A DNA stretch of 33,631 nt from JAFGTE01 sp965369305 (GCA_965369305.1 CBDUQG010000002.1:1-33631), one strand, 5' to 3'; shown: positions 15,144 to 23,077, numbered from the stretch's first letter. Translations and numbers: made by a program. Notes: a model not told the origin generated them from the sequence alone.

Positions 15144-16211
15144 TTATGCAATAGACCATCTAAGACCATGTTTGACGATGGCTTTTTTAAGCTCCAAATA
15201 AACAATCAGCTCTGAAAGCTTAGGAATATCATATATCGTTTCGGAAATAAGCTCGTCCATAGTTTTGGGGCCAGCAGCCAAACGCTCCATCAGAGTTCGT
15301 TCCTCATGAGTGAATTCAATTTCCTGTCGCATGATCTTAGATTCCATTCGAAGATCTTCAAGGATGTGATCGATATTATCAACCAGCTTAGCCTGACTAC
15401 TGCGAATCAGATGGTTAGTACCGCTCAAGGCATATTTATTGATGTTATTAGGCACAGCAAAAACCTCGCGGCCTTGTTCGTGGGCCTGGCGGGCAGTAAT
15501 AAGTGCCCCGGAATGCAGGCCGCCTTCTGTTACGAGAGTCCCCTGGCACAGACCTGAAATAATTGAGTTTCGCTCTGGAAAATGATGCTTAAGGGCTGGT
15601 GTACCAAGTGGATAAGCTGAAATGACCGCCCCACCAGATTGAATGATATTTTGGGCCAAACGATAGTTGGTAGCTGGAGTGATTTTATCGACACCGGAAC
15701 CAAGAACTGCAACAGTCGTGCCGTTGTTTTCCAGGGTTGTTTTGTGAGCAACACTATCAATACCAAGAGCCAACCCACTGACAACCACAAAGCCATGGCG
15801 AACCAGATCAGCTGTAAACTTTTGAGTCACCAAGGTCCCGTAATCGGTCACCTGGCGGGTACCAACAATAGCCATAGACTTATGAAAAGCGGGCAACTTA
15901 CCACGAACAAATAAAAATGCTGGCGCTCCTGGAACTTGCCTAAGTGGCTCTGGATAAGTTTCTTCATCTATATAAAAGATAGAAACTTCAAGCTGTCTTA
16001 TGAGCCCCGATAAATTTTCAAATGAAATCTGCTCACGGAATTTTAGAACCCGCCCAGCCTTTTTGGGACTAATATTTAACTGCTCAAGATCGGATTGGCT
16101 CATTTTCTGCCAAGCTTCTTTAAAGGAACCAAATTGGTTCAGAATAATCCGACACTGCTCAGCATTAAAAATGCCCCATTGCGCAAATAGAAAAAGATAT
16201 TCGTCGCTCAT
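15144..16211 (-). CDS. dprA: DNA processing protein DprA (Smf)
   Basis: Cytoplasmic mediator that protects incoming single-stranded DNA and loads RecA during natural transformation. 355 aa, a normal length. Order: N-terminal helical (HhH/SAM-like) region about 1-70; Rossmann-like DprA core about 85-290 with AIVGTRQVTDYG, VVVSGLALGIDSVAH, VAVLGSGVDKITPATN, HHFPERNSIISGL, the TEGGLHSGALITA loop and EVFAVPNNIN; C-terminal winged-helix about 300-355. FPERNSIISGL has Ser where RNRIIAGL is more usual. The start ATG at 16211 has no Shine-Dalgarno. It stands alone on the minus strand, divergent from the RHH gene with the TGGCGC repeats between them. With the pilus ATPase it suggests competence for DNA uptake. 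Confidence 0.97.
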   Translation of the reverse strand: MSDEYLFLFAQWGIFNAEQCRIILNQFGSFKEAWQKMSQSDLEQLNISPKKAGRVLKFREQISFENLSGLIRQLEVSIFYIDEETYPEPLRQVPGAPAFLFVRGKLPAFHKSMAIVGTRQVTDYGTLVTQKFTADLVRHGFVVVSGLALGIDSVAHKTTLENNGTTVAVLGSGVDKITPATNYRLAQNIIQSGGAVISAYPLGTPALKHHFPERNSIISGLCQGTLVTEGGLHSGALITARQAHEQGREVFAVPNNINKYALSGTNHLIRSSQAKLVDNIDHILEDLRMESKIMRQEIEFTHEERTLMERLAAGPKTMDELISETIYDIPKLSELIVYLELKKAIVKHGLRWSIA

Positions 16212-16240
16212 TAGGATTGATAAATTAAATGTGCCGCCAG

Positions 16241-16258
16241 TTTATCAAGGCTGATAAA
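16241..16258. repeat. Inverted repeat upstream of dprA
   Basis: TTTATCA-AGGC-TGATAAA, a perfect 7-bp inverted repeat 30 nt upstream of the dprA start. The adjoining A-run is on the side that would be upstream for dprA transcription, so an operator or a leader hairpin is more likely than a terminator. Confidence 0.45.
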
Positions 16259-16362
16259 AAAGGCAAATTCAGGTACAAGGCAGCGAAAATGCCATGGGTA
16301 GCAAACTTTTTAGAAACCCCTGCTACATACTCATTTGGGCCACATTTTTTGATGCACCAAAG

Positions 16363-16401
16363 TGGCGCCATTTTGGCGCCAACATGGCGCACATCTGGCG
16401 C
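16363..16401 (+). repeat. Four TGGCGC direct repeats with an exact 11-bp period
   Basis: TGGCGC begins at 16363, 16374, 16385 and 16396, each 11 bp apart; the first two extend to the palindrome TGGCGCCA. A degenerate fifth unit (ATGCAC) is in phase at 16352. An 11-bp step is close to one turn of DNA, so protein bound to each unit would lie on one face. The array lies between dprA and the RHH gene, about 20 bp upstream of a candidate promoter of the latter. Confidence 0.8.
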
Positions 16402-16420
16402 ATCAGATTTTGTGTGGGTA

Positions 16421-16449
16421 TAGACATTACCCAAGAGGGAAGATACACT
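16421..16449 (+). promoter_or_regulatory. Candidate promoter of the RHH gene
   Basis: TAGACA (16421-16426), 17-nt spacer, TACACT (16444-16449), leader about 38 nt. A 6-bp inverted repeat TGGGTA/TACCCA (16415-16433) overlaps the -35. The -10 match is moderate. Confidence 0.4.
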
Positions 16450-16493
16450 TGCTTCTTGATCCAATTGAATTTTTTGTATTTAAAAGAACCATT

Positions 16494-16721
16494 ATGAAAA
16501 GAGTGCACTTTAGAATTTATGATGAGCTGGCTGATCAGATTAGCCAGGCCGTAACACGTTGGGGCTTTCAAAGTCAGGCTGAGTTTTTTCGCTTCTTAGC
16601 CATGGATTTTTTGCGCAAGGAAAAGAAATTCAAAACCACCGATGATGTTTTAAAAGATCATACGAAAGCTATTCGCATGATCAAAAAGACGCAGGTCAAA
16701 ACATTTCAGGATTCCTATTAA
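16494..16721 (+). CDS. Small ribbon-helix-helix (Arc/CopG-like) DNA-binding protein
   Basis: 75 aa. Residues 1-45 fit the RHH fold: a short beta strand (KRVHFRIYD) that would enter the DNA major groove, helix A (ELADQISQAVTRWG), a turn (FQSQ) and helix B (AEFFRFLAMDFLRK), matching the family pattern 'vtfRlpdelaeqi...Gfs S.sEflR'. The Lys-rich C-terminus (46-75) has no recognised domain. The frame is open further upstream, but the ATG at 16494 starts exactly at the beta strand and the upstream part translates the repeat region, so I chose it. The phased TGGCGC array just upstream is a natural candidate operator. No toxin gene accompanies it; the next gene is purM, convergent, with a 4-nt overlap of stop codons. 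Confidence 0.8.
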   Translation: MKRVHFRIYDELADQISQAVTRWGFQSQAEFFRFLAMDFLRKEKKFKTTDDVLKDHTKAIRMIKKTQVKTFQDSY

Positions 16722-17752
16722 AACTGAATCTCTTCACCGCCAGTCACGTAACCAATGACTTGGGCTTCAAGCCCTTCTTTTGAAAGTGATTCCAAGAGAT
16801 CATCAGCTTCATCAGGACCAACAACAACCATCATACCAACCCCCATATTCCAGGTCTTGTAGGCCTCTTCGACACTTACATCTCCAAGTTCCATGAGCTT
16901 AAGCATAAAACCATGAGGTTCAATCAGTGAGTCCAACTTGGCACCCAGTCCGTGTTTTTTGAGCAGGCGTGGCAGGTTACCCCGAATTCCCCCACCAGTG
17001 TTGTGGACCATTCCCTTAATAGCATGTGCCTTACTTTCACCATAACGCCCCATAATATTGAGTAGGGCTGCATGGTAAATCTTTGAAGGCGCAAGAATCA
17101 CATCACCCCAGACCTGAGAACTGTCATACTTCTCTTCAGTCCAATTTTCACCAAATGCATCAGTCAGAATTTTACGAGCCAAGCTGAGTCCATTTGATCG
17201 AATGCCGGCCGACCTCAATCCCACTATTGCATCACCCACCTGAATCCCGTCACCCCTCAGAACCTTGTCTTTACCCACAACGCCAACCGCAGTGGCATTC
17301 CAAACAGCGCCATTCAGAGCAGCACCGAGTTCCGCAAGCTCACCACCTGGCACCACAATCTTCTGCTGAGTCGCTGCTTTTTGTAGACCGTTCATCAAAC
17401 CCTCCACCATAGTTTCATCTAGGCTTGGAGCATCCAGAGTATTAGTAACTGAAATCACCTCGGCCCCCATACAAATAGCATCATCTGCTACCATGGCCAC
17501 TAAATCGTATCCAAGGGTATCGAACTTTTTCATCTTCTCGGCTACTTCAATCTTGGTGCCAACCCCATCATCATTCTGAACCAAGTAAAAATCACCCATA
17601 TCAAGAAGACCGGCAAACCCGCCTTCGTCTTTGACTGGCTCACCAATCATTCCAGCCCGACCAGCGAAGGTTTTTTTAGCTGCCTCGTAAGCTGCCTTTG
17701 AACAGCGATCTCCAAGTTCTACATCTACCCCTGATTCTTTGTAAGTTGCCAT
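16718..17752 (-). CDS. purM: Phosphoribosylformylglycinamidine cyclo-ligase (AIR synthetase)
   Basis: Converts FGAM to AIR with ATP, the fifth step of purine synthesis. 344 aa, normal length. Family blocks: YKESGVDVELG at the start, VQNDDGVGTKIEVA (about 59-72), GGELAELGAAL (about 136-146), SAGIRSNGLSLARKIL (about 181-196), HNTGGGIRGNLPR (about 250-262) and WNMGVGMMVVV (about 304-314). The region that usually reads NDILVQGAEPLFFLDY is diverged (DDAICMGAEVISVTNTLD). It follows ftsE with a 2-nt gap, so the two are co-transcribed. No other purine gene is in the window; a complete pathway would set this organism apart from many CPR bacteria. Confidence 0.95.
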   Translation of the reverse strand: MATYKESGVDVELGDRCSKAAYEAAKKTFAGRAGMIGEPVKDEGGFAGLLDMGDFYLVQNDDGVGTKIEVAEKMKKFDTLGYDLVAMVADDAICMGAEVISVTNTLDAPSLDETMVEGLMNGLQKAATQQKIVVPGGELAELGAALNGAVWNATAVGVVGKDKVLRGDGIQVGDAIVGLRSAGIRSNGLSLARKILTDAFGENWTEEKYDSSQVWGDVILAPSKIYHAALLNIMGRYGESKAHAIKGMVHNTGGGIRGNLPRLLKKHGLGAKLDSLIEPHGFMLKLMELGDVSVEEAYKTWNMGVGMMVVVGPDEADDLLESLSKEGLEAQVIGYVTGGEEIQF

Positions 17753-17754
17753 GA

Positions 17755-18402
17755 TTAATTAATTTTACCTTCTTCAATAGTTAGGCTGCGCCCACCAACC
17801 AGTTCTTTTACAAGCGGATCGTGAGTGGTTAAAAGAACAGTGGCACCTTCTTCATGCAGTGTGGTCAAAAGATCAACAATACCTTTCACATTGGCCTCAT
17901 CAAGATTACCCGTAGGCTCATCAGCAATGATTAGGCGGGGTTGATGAACGAGCGCCCTGGCAATCGCCAGACGTTGCTTTTCACCACCGGAGAGCATATC
18001 CGGGAACTTATCCTGAAAGTGAAGCAAGCCAACTTTTTCGAGAACCTGTGGTACACGGTCATGGATGAGGTCGTCCGGTTCGTTGCAAACTTCCATTGCA
18101 AAAGCCACGTTCTCAAATACTGTTTTTTTGGAAAGCAATTTGTAATCCTGATAAACCACACCAATCTTGCGACGATAAAGCTGAAGGGTGGCGGCATCCA
18201 TATCACTGACAAACATGCCATCCACTTCAACGCTTCCATGAGTCGGCTTCTCAGCGCCAATCAAAAGAGCAATGATTGTAGACTTACCGGCGCCTGAAGC
18301 TCCGCTCAAAACAACGAATTCATTATTCTCAATATCAAAACTCACTCCGTCGAGCACTAAATGCGGGCCGTACTTTTTGGTGACGTTATGAAAACTTATC
18401 AT
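17755..18402 (-). CDS. ftsE: FtsE-type ABC transporter ATPase
   Basis: ATPase of the FtsEX complex that couples cell division to peptidoglycan hydrolase activation at the inner membrane face. 215 aa. Walker A GASGAGKST (about 34-42), Q-loop VVYQDYKLL (about 82-90, typical of FtsE), signature LSGGEKQRLAIARAL (about 138-152), Walker B LIIADEPTGNLD (about 157-168) and switch His in TTHD. The permease partner ftsX is not next to it: purM follows and a tRNA lies upstream on the other strand. An alternative would be a LolD/MacB-like ATPase, but the Q-loop favours FtsE. The predicted promoter would give a nearly leaderless message. Confidence 0.88.
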   Translation of the reverse strand: MISFHNVTKKYGPHLVLDGVSFDIENNEFVVLSGASGAGKSTIIALLIGAEKPTHGSVEVDGMFVSDMDAATLQLYRRKIGVVYQDYKLLSKKTVFENVAFAMEVCNEPDDLIHDRVPQVLEKVGLLHFQDKFPDMLSGGEKQRLAIARALVHQPRLIIADEPTGNLDEANVKGIVDLLTTLHEEGATVLLTTHDPLVKELVGGRSLTIEEGKIN

Positions 18403-18408
18403 GGCTTT

Positions 18409-18437
18409 ATTCTAGGGAAGTTTCCGCTTGCCATCAA
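18409..18437 (-). promoter_or_regulatory. ftsE: ftsE-purM promoter, predicted leaderless
   Basis: Minus strand: -35 TTGATG (18432-18437), 17-nt spacer, -10 TAGAAT (18409-18414). Transcription would begin at about 18401-18403, that is, on the ATG itself (18400-18402). Its -35 overlaps the -35 of the divergent tRNA promoter. Confidence 0.55.
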
Positions 18438-18456
18438 TGAATCTTTTTTATATGAT
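18428..18456 (+). promoter_or_regulatory. tRNA-Arg promoter
   Basis: TTGCCA (18428-18433), 17-nt spacer, TATGAT (18451-18456); the transcript would start about 6 nt before the tRNA. No terminator is visible before the UPF0316 gene, which is probably read from this promoter too. Confidence 0.65.
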
Positions 18457-18469
18457 AACCAGGCTTTGT

Positions 18470-18546
18470 GCGCCAGTAGCTCAGGGGATTAGAGCGTCCG
18501 GTTGCGGTCCGGGAGGTCGCAGGTTCGATTCCTGCCTGGCGCACCA
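18470..18546 (+). tRNA. tRNA-Arg, anticodon GCG
   Basis: Complete cloverleaf: acceptor GCGCCAG/CTGGCGC, D stem GCTC/GAGC, anticodon stem TCCGG/CCGGG (one G-U) with loop TTGCGGT, 5-nt variable loop, T stem GCAGG/CCTGC with loop TTCGATT, discriminator A and encoded CCA. The anticodon is GCG, reading CGC and by wobble CGU. Most bacteria read these with a single tRNA-Arg(ACG) whose A34 is deaminated to inosine. C35 and A73 agree with arginine identity. Confidence 0.95.
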
Positions 18547-18562
18547 CTTATTATCCTGAAAC

Positions 18563-19159
18563 ATGGAACCTTTTTTACAGTCCAATTTATTTATCTATTT
18601 CCTTTTGCCCCTGCTAATTCTTTTGGCAAGAGTTTTAGATGTAACCATTGGAACACTCAGGATCATTTTAGTAGCCAAAGGAAATAAGTTCTATGCGCCC
18701 TTACTTGGCTTCTTTGAAGTATTGGTATGGGTACTGACGCTGGGCGCTATTATGCAAAATTTGACCAACATACCAGCCTACATTGGCTATGCTGCCGGCT
18801 ATGCACTGGGAAACTATGTGGGCATTTTACTAGAAGAAAGACTGGCTATGGGCAACGTCATAGTTCATGTCATTACCAAAGAAAAAGCAGGTGATCTAAC
18901 ACGAATACTAAAAGCACGTCGCTATACAATTACCCATTTCAAAGCGACAGGAAACAACGGTGAAGTATCGGTTATTTACATATTGGTAAAAAGAATAAAC
19001 CTACAACGACTCGTAAGACTAGTTAAGAAAACCCATCCTAAATCCTTCTTCTCGATTGAAGACGTAAGGTACGTGAGCGAAGGCCTAATGCCCCTGAAGC
19101 ACTCCGCTACTCGCAGGAACAGGAGCAATTTTATCAAGGTAGGCCGTCCAGGCAAATAA
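18563..19159 (+). CDS. UPF0316 / DUF2179-type membrane protein
   Basis: 198 aa. Three hydrophobic helices (about 8-32, 43-66, 71-92) form the DUF5698-like membrane part; the motif LLARVLDVTIGTLRIILVAKG (about 19-39) is characteristic of the B. subtilis YebE-like UPF0316 family. A cytosolic DUF2179-like domain follows (about 93-170: VIVHVITKEKAGDLTRILK, YTITHFKATGNNG, VSVIYILVKR), then a basic tail. The family's function is unknown; the soluble domain resembles small-ligand sensing folds. It begins 16 nt after the tRNA and is followed after 7 nt by the MFS gene, so all three are probably one unit. Confidence 0.88.
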   Translation: MEPFLQSNLFIYFLLPLLILLARVLDVTIGTLRIILVAKGNKFYAPLLGFFEVLVWVLTLGAIMQNLTNIPAYIGYAAGYALGNYVGILLEERLAMGNVIVHVITKEKAGDLTRILKARRYTITHFKATGNNGEVSVIYILVKRINLQRLVRLVKKTHPKSFFSIEDVRYVSEGLMPLKHSATRRNRSNFIKVGRPGK

Positions 19160-19166
19160 GCAAGAA

Positions 19167-20327
19167 ATGAAAAAAAGAAATCTGAACCTTTTCTATCTGC
19201 ATGAGCTCCTTTTTCAGTTTGCTGACACCATGCTGATATTGGTGTTGCCTATTTTTATATACAAACTGTTTGGCTCAATCAGTGCTGTTTTCATATTCGA
19301 TTTCGTGTGGAACCTCCTTTTTGGACTTCTGCTGATACCTGTATTTGCCCTGGGAATGAAAATGGGTAAGCCTAAATACTTCATGGCCATTGGCATGGTT
19401 TGCTATGTGCTTTCACTTTGGTTTTTGGGAAAAACCACACAGGAATCTATTAACTACATCATCCCTGGCACTCTATTTTTTGTACTGTATGTAAGCTTTT
19501 ACTGGCTAACCAAACATTGGTTTTTTTCAACAAATTCGGACTACACTAAGATGGGTGAGCAAGTCGGAAAAATTGGATTGATCAAAATTCTGGTAAGCTT
19601 CATCGCTCCGATTTTTGGAGGGCTTATGAGTTTTTTTGTTTCGTTTAATGCAACATTCATCATAGGATCCGCGTTGGGATTGATAAGCATCATCCCCATC
19701 ATGCTTTTTAAAGCCCCGGCCATGAAAGATAGTTTTAAACTAAAGGACATCAAGATCATCCTTAAAAAACAGGAGCTTAAAGAAGTAAGGCCAACTCACT
19801 TTTGGGAAGCTATTTCTGCAAAGCTGGTAAGGGACTGCTGGATACTGGCCTTCGCTATTTTTATCGGGAATATTCTGGATTTGGGTATCCTAGTCGGAGT
19901 CACCACACTCGTCACCGCCATCATGATTAAACTAGCTGGGCACTGGTTTGACCGTCGCTCACGCAAAAAGATTTTGACTAAGCTTACCCACATACGAACA
20001 GGGGCTGCCATGTTCTTTAGTCTGGTTTATTTCTTTCCTCAGGCCGTCTTTGTATGGACAGTGCAAACCGCCAACAGCCTTATTAATAGCATGCATGACA
20101 CTGTAGCATTCTCTTATGTATACGCCTACAGCAATAAAATCCACCCGGCCCATTTTCATATTAATCGCGAACTAGCATTGGTGGCCGGTCGCTTTGTTTC
20201 AGCCACAGCACTGATCACTACCTTTCATTTTCTACCGGCAAAATACCTCTTCCTGGCCATTGCCATAGGGGCAATAACGGTAGAAGGGTGGCAATATCTC
20301 AAACGAGCAGACCACCTATTACACTAA
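19167..20327 (+). CDS. Major facilitator superfamily-like permease
   Basis: 386 aa with about ten to twelve hydrophobic segments spread evenly, and a central hydrophilic loop near 195-215, consistent with two six-helix MFS halves. The A-like motif after helix 2 is weak (LGMKMGKPKYF, about 63-73); a similar basic loop, GHWFDRRSRKKIL (about 258-270), occupies the equivalent place in the second half. The substrate cannot be read from sequence. The 3' end overlaps the convergent rpe gene by 4 nt. Probably co-transcribed with the UPF0316 gene. Confidence 0.75.
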   Translation: MKKRNLNLFYLHELLFQFADTMLILVLPIFIYKLFGSISAVFIFDFVWNLLFGLLLIPVFALGMKMGKPKYFMAIGMVCYVLSLWFLGKTTQESINYIIPGTLFFVLYVSFYWLTKHWFFSTNSDYTKMGEQVGKIGLIKILVSFIAPIFGGLMSFFVSFNATFIIGSALGLISIIPIMLFKAPAMKDSFKLKDIKIILKKQELKEVRPTHFWEAISAKLVRDCWILAFAIFIGNILDLGILVGVTTLVTAIMIKLAGHWFDRRSRKKILTKLTHIRTGAAMFFSLVYFFPQAVFVWTVQTANSLINSMHDTVAFSYVYAYSNKIHPAHFHINRELALVAGRFVSATALITTFHFLPAKYLFLAIAIGAITVEGWQYLKRADHLLH

Positions 20328-20950
20328 GCACGTAGGCTCGCCACAGCTGCTTCGGGATCGTCAGACTTCAACACAAAGGAACCGGAAACAAGTACATTTG
20401 CTCCGGCTTCGATCGCCAGCTTGGCAGTTTTGTCATTAATCCCACCATCGATTTGGATGTCGAGATTTGGATAATGCTCACGTAGCCATTTAACCTTTTC
20501 AAGGACTTCAGACATGAATGACTGACCTCCCCAACCAGGCACAACCGACATGACTAAAACCATATCGAGCATGGGCAGTACTTTTGAAATCTTGTCGACA
20601 GGCGTATCCGGATTGAGGGCTACACAGGCCTTAACACCAGCGTCTTTGATCTTCTGCACATCATCAGAAAGGTGCAGACTGGCTTCAGCATGAATGGTTA
20701 TAGAATGCGCACCTGCCTTGGCAAACGCTTCGACATAACGATGTGGGTTCTTGATCATCAGATGGCAATCAAGCGGAACATCAGTCTGAATTTTTTCAAC
20801 CACCGGCGGTCCAATCGTCAGATTGTTCACAAAATTTCCATCCATCACATCTACATGGAACATATCTGAAAATGGAGCCAGTTCAGCAAGATGCTCATTC
20901 ATTCGACCGTAGTCGATACCTAAAATGGAAGGGGTGATTTTAATATCCAT
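20324..20950 (-). CDS. rpe: Ribulose-phosphate 3-epimerase
   Basis: Interconverts ribulose-5-P and xylulose-5-P in the pentose phosphate pathway. 208 aa TIM barrel, slightly shorter than usual. Catalytic and metal-site blocks are present: PSILGIDYG, FHVDVMDGNFV (catalytic Asp and metal ligands), DCHLMIKNPHRY, ALNPDTP, the MSVVPGWGGQSF loop (usually TVNPGFGGQ) and IDGGIN with the second catalytic Asp, then GANVLVSGS. It starts on the last base of rpiB (1-nt overlap), so translation of the two isomerases is coupled. Confidence 0.95.
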   Translation of the reverse strand: MDIKITPSILGIDYGRMNEHLAELAPFSDMFHVDVMDGNFVNNLTIGPPVVEKIQTDVPLDCHLMIKNPHRYVEAFAKAGAHSITIHAEASLHLSDDVQKIKDAGVKACVALNPDTPVDKISKVLPMLDMVLVMSVVPGWGGQSFMSEVLEKVKWLREHYPNLDIQIDGGINDKTAKLAIEAGANVLVSGSFVLKSDDPEAAVASLRA

Positions 20951-21396
20951 TAATTCTTGTTTTCAATATCCATCATTTGTTGTACACGACGGTGGTGGCG
21001 TTCTTCCGTCGAGAAATCAGTCGTCAGAAAGGCTTTAACAATATCCACTTGGTCGTCCATGGTCTCATTTCGACCTGGCACGGCAATCACATTCGCATTG
21101 TTGTGCTCACGAGTACCTTTGGCTGATTCAACACTGTAACCTAGACCAGCACGAACTCCCTTTACCTTGTTTGCTGACATCATAATCCCTTCACCAGAAC
21201 CACAAACAAGTACTCCTTTTAAATCCGGGGTGACCGCTACCTGCTGAGCAACGGCTTCGCCAAATTTTGGATAGTCAACCGAGTCAGCACTATCAGTGCC
21301 AACATCCACAAATTCAAAATCGGAACCAAGTTCTTTCTTGATCTTTTCTTTTACTTCATATCCTGCATGATCAGAGCCAATGACAACTTTTTGCAT
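20950..21396 (-). CDS. rpiB: Ribose-5-phosphate isomerase B
   Basis: Interconverts ribose-5-P and ribulose-5-P. 148 aa, the normal RpiB size. Motifs: VIGSDHAGYEVKE at the start, the DYPKFGEAVA block, GVLVCGSGEGIMMSANK with the catalytic Cys, and the HNNANVIAVPGR block (about 109-120). CGSGEG replaces the more usual CGTGIG; the CGSGxG form also occurs in LacA/B-like members, but the overall sequence and the neighbouring rpe favour RpiB. 25 nt after the J-domain gene. Confidence 0.95.
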   Translation of the reverse strand: MQKVVIGSDHAGYEVKEKIKKELGSDFEFVDVGTDSADSVDYPKFGEAVAQQVAVTPDLKGVLVCGSGEGIMMSANKVKGVRAGLGYSVESAKGTREHNNANVIAVPGRNETMDDQVDIVKAFLTTDFSTEERHHRRVQQMMDIENKN

Positions 21397-21421
21397 TTGA
21401 GTTTATTAGGTTACCTATAGC

Positions 21422-22009
21422 TTACAAGAAAATGTCCTTGGCAATCAACCACGTAAAGTAGCCAATTCCCGCTAAAAATAAGAGCCAGGTAAATACAAAG
21501 AAGGCTTCATGAGCTTTGTCGGTCTGAAAAAAAGTGCGAACTTTAAAATTCTTATTAATCGAAAGACTGAAACCAACAAAAAGACCCGCCAAGCCACCAA
21601 GTAAACCTTGGCCACCAAGAACCGGACCCACGAAATAACCGATAAGACCCACAAAAAGAGTGAACCCAACCACTCGCATAGCTGCTTTTTTAAAGCGATT
21701 TTTGTGAAACTCTTTAAGCTCCACGTCGCGGTGCGCCTCACGCTTGGAAGTATGAGTTGTTTGGAATTTTGGTTCTGTTTCTACCTTCTTTACTTCCTCA
21801 TCCACAACTCCCAACGAAATGTCGTAAGCTTTTCTTGAGTCGGGATCGGAAAGAATTTTGTAAGCCTCAGCGACCTCGTGGAACTTCTGGACTTCTGTTT
21901 CGTCCCCGGAATCCGGGTGATACTTTTTAGCCATCACAAAATAGGCCTTCTTCACCTCTTCGGGTGTCGCAGACTTTTCGATGCCCAGAATTTTATAGTG
22001 GTCGTCCAA
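21422..22009 (-). CDS. Membrane-anchored J-domain protein
   Basis: 195 aa. Residues 2-66 are a complete J domain (YKILGIEKSATPEEVKKAY, HPD at 31-33, YKILSDPDSRKAYD), the part that stimulates DnaK ATPase. A charged linker (67-108) leads to three hydrophobic helices (about 110-128, 131-150 with a Gly-rich GGQGLLGGLAG turn, 169-190). There is no zinc-finger or C-terminal DnaJ domain, so it is a specialised co-chaperone acting at the membrane, not DnaJ itself. It starts with TTG, one base after the pheS stop, and precedes rpiB-rpe; the link to those genes is probably only co-transcription. Confidence 0.88.
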   Translation of the reverse strand: MDDHYKILGIEKSATPEEVKKAYFVMAKKYHPDSGDETEVQKFHEVAEAYKILSDPDSRKAYDISLGVVDEEVKKVETEPKFQTTHTSKREAHRDVELKEFHKNRFKKAAMRVVGFTLFVGLIGYFVGPVLGGQGLLGGLAGLFVGFSLSINKNFKVRTFFQTDKAHEAFFVFTWLLFLAGIGYFTWLIAKDIFL

Positions 22010-22010
22010 T

Positions 22011-23057
22011 TTAGAATTGCGTTATAAAGCGCAGATCATTTTCAAAGAAAAGCCGTAGATGATTAATTCGATGCTTGATCATCACCATACGATCTAACCC
22101 CATACCAAAGGCAAAACCTGTGTACTTTTTAGGATCGTAACCAACATTTTCAAGTACTTGAGGATGCACCATCCCCGCCCCGGCTATTTCAAGCCAACCA
22201 GTTTGTTTACAAAGTCGGCAGGGAACATTGTCAGAGGTTTTTCCTTCTCCATGACAAATTGGACAAGTACAGTCGACTTCAAGACCAGGCTCTACGAATG
22301 GAAAGTAACTGGTGCGAAAGCGAGTTTTGATTGCAGGATCTTCAAAGATTTGCTGAAGCGCAGCTGTCATCACCGCCTTCAAATTAGCCAGAGAAATGTC
22401 AGTATCAACCATCAAACCCTCGCATTGGTGGAACATAGGCGAGTGGGTGGCATCACTATCTTTTCGGAACGTCTTACCCATACTGATGACTCGGATCGGT
22501 GGCTCATGGGCTTCCATGTGATGGATTTGAACAGGGGAAGTCTGGGTACGAAGCACATGTTTTTTTAGACCTTTAACCCAGAAGGTATCCTGCATATCGC
22601 GCGCCGGATGATCCTCTTCCACATTTAATTGATTAAAGTTGTAGTGCTCAGTTTCGATATCAGGACCTTCTGCTACTGCAAATCCCATACGGCCAAAAAT
22701 CACCTCGAGATCATCAATGAACTTCGAAATCAGGTGACGATGGCCCACCATAGGCTTCACACCCGGGACTGTAACGTCCATCCATTCCTTTTCTGCAATC
22801 ACGTCAAAGGCAGCCATCTCAAGCTCGGCATACTTCTTCTGAAAGTTAGTTTCGAGCTCGATTTTGGTCACGTTGGCCAGCTTTCCGACCGTGCGCTTTT
22901 CTTCATCCGATAGGTCTTTGAGGGAACGCATGATTTCGTTGAAAGCACCACTTCGACCAAGGTACTTTACCTCCAAATCACGCACTTCGGCGTCAGATTT
23001 AGCTTCTTTCAGTGCAGTGAGGGCCTGGGATTTAAGGGTTTCAATTTTCTTCTGCAT
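22011..23057 (-). CDS. pheS: Phenylalanyl-tRNA synthetase alpha subunit
   Basis: Catalytic subunit of the heterotetrameric enzyme charging tRNA-Phe. 348 aa from the ATG at 23057, which begins the coiled-coil arm (MQKKIETLKSQ). The open frame continues upstream, but that region carries the promoter. Class II blocks: GHRHLISKFIDDLEVIFGRMGF (motif 1), GKTFRKDSDATHSPMFHQCEGL (motif 2, about 194-215) and GFAFGMGLDRMVM (motif 3). A Cys cluster (C263, C265, C268, C280, C283) before GWLEIAGAGMVHP suggests a zinc site, as in many non-enterobacterial PheS. pheT does not follow: the J-domain gene does. Confidence 0.97.
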   Translation of the reverse strand: MQKKIETLKSQALTALKEAKSDAEVRDLEVKYLGRSGAFNEIMRSLKDLSDEEKRTVGKLANVTKIELETNFQKKYAELEMAAFDVIAEKEWMDVTVPGVKPMVGHRHLISKFIDDLEVIFGRMGFAVAEGPDIETEHYNFNQLNVEEDHPARDMQDTFWVKGLKKHVLRTQTSPVQIHHMEAHEPPIRVISMGKTFRKDSDATHSPMFHQCEGLMVDTDISLANLKAVMTAALQQIFEDPAIKTRFRTSYFPFVEPGLEVDCTCPICHGEGKTSDNVPCRLCKQTGWLEIAGAGMVHPQVLENVGYDPKKYTGFAFGMGLDRMVMIKHRINHLRLFFENDLRFITQF

Positions 23058-23077
23058 GAGTTTGATTGATCGAAAGT

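Noticed and set aside
14540..15205. A 221-codon open frame on the minus strand opposite the GC-rich lipoprotein gene.
   Set aside because: The plus-strand gene has a signal peptide, lipobox, Shine-Dalgarno and promoter; the minus frame has none and runs into dprA.
16241..16258. Inverted repeat upstream of dprA as a rho-independent terminator.
   Set aside because: The stem is AT-rich, no gene ends toward it, and the A/T run is on the wrong side for a transcript ending there.
16363..16401. TGGCGC array as a CRISPR remnant.
   Set aside because: Units are 6-8 bp with 3-5 bp gaps; there are no repeat/spacer lengths or cas genes.
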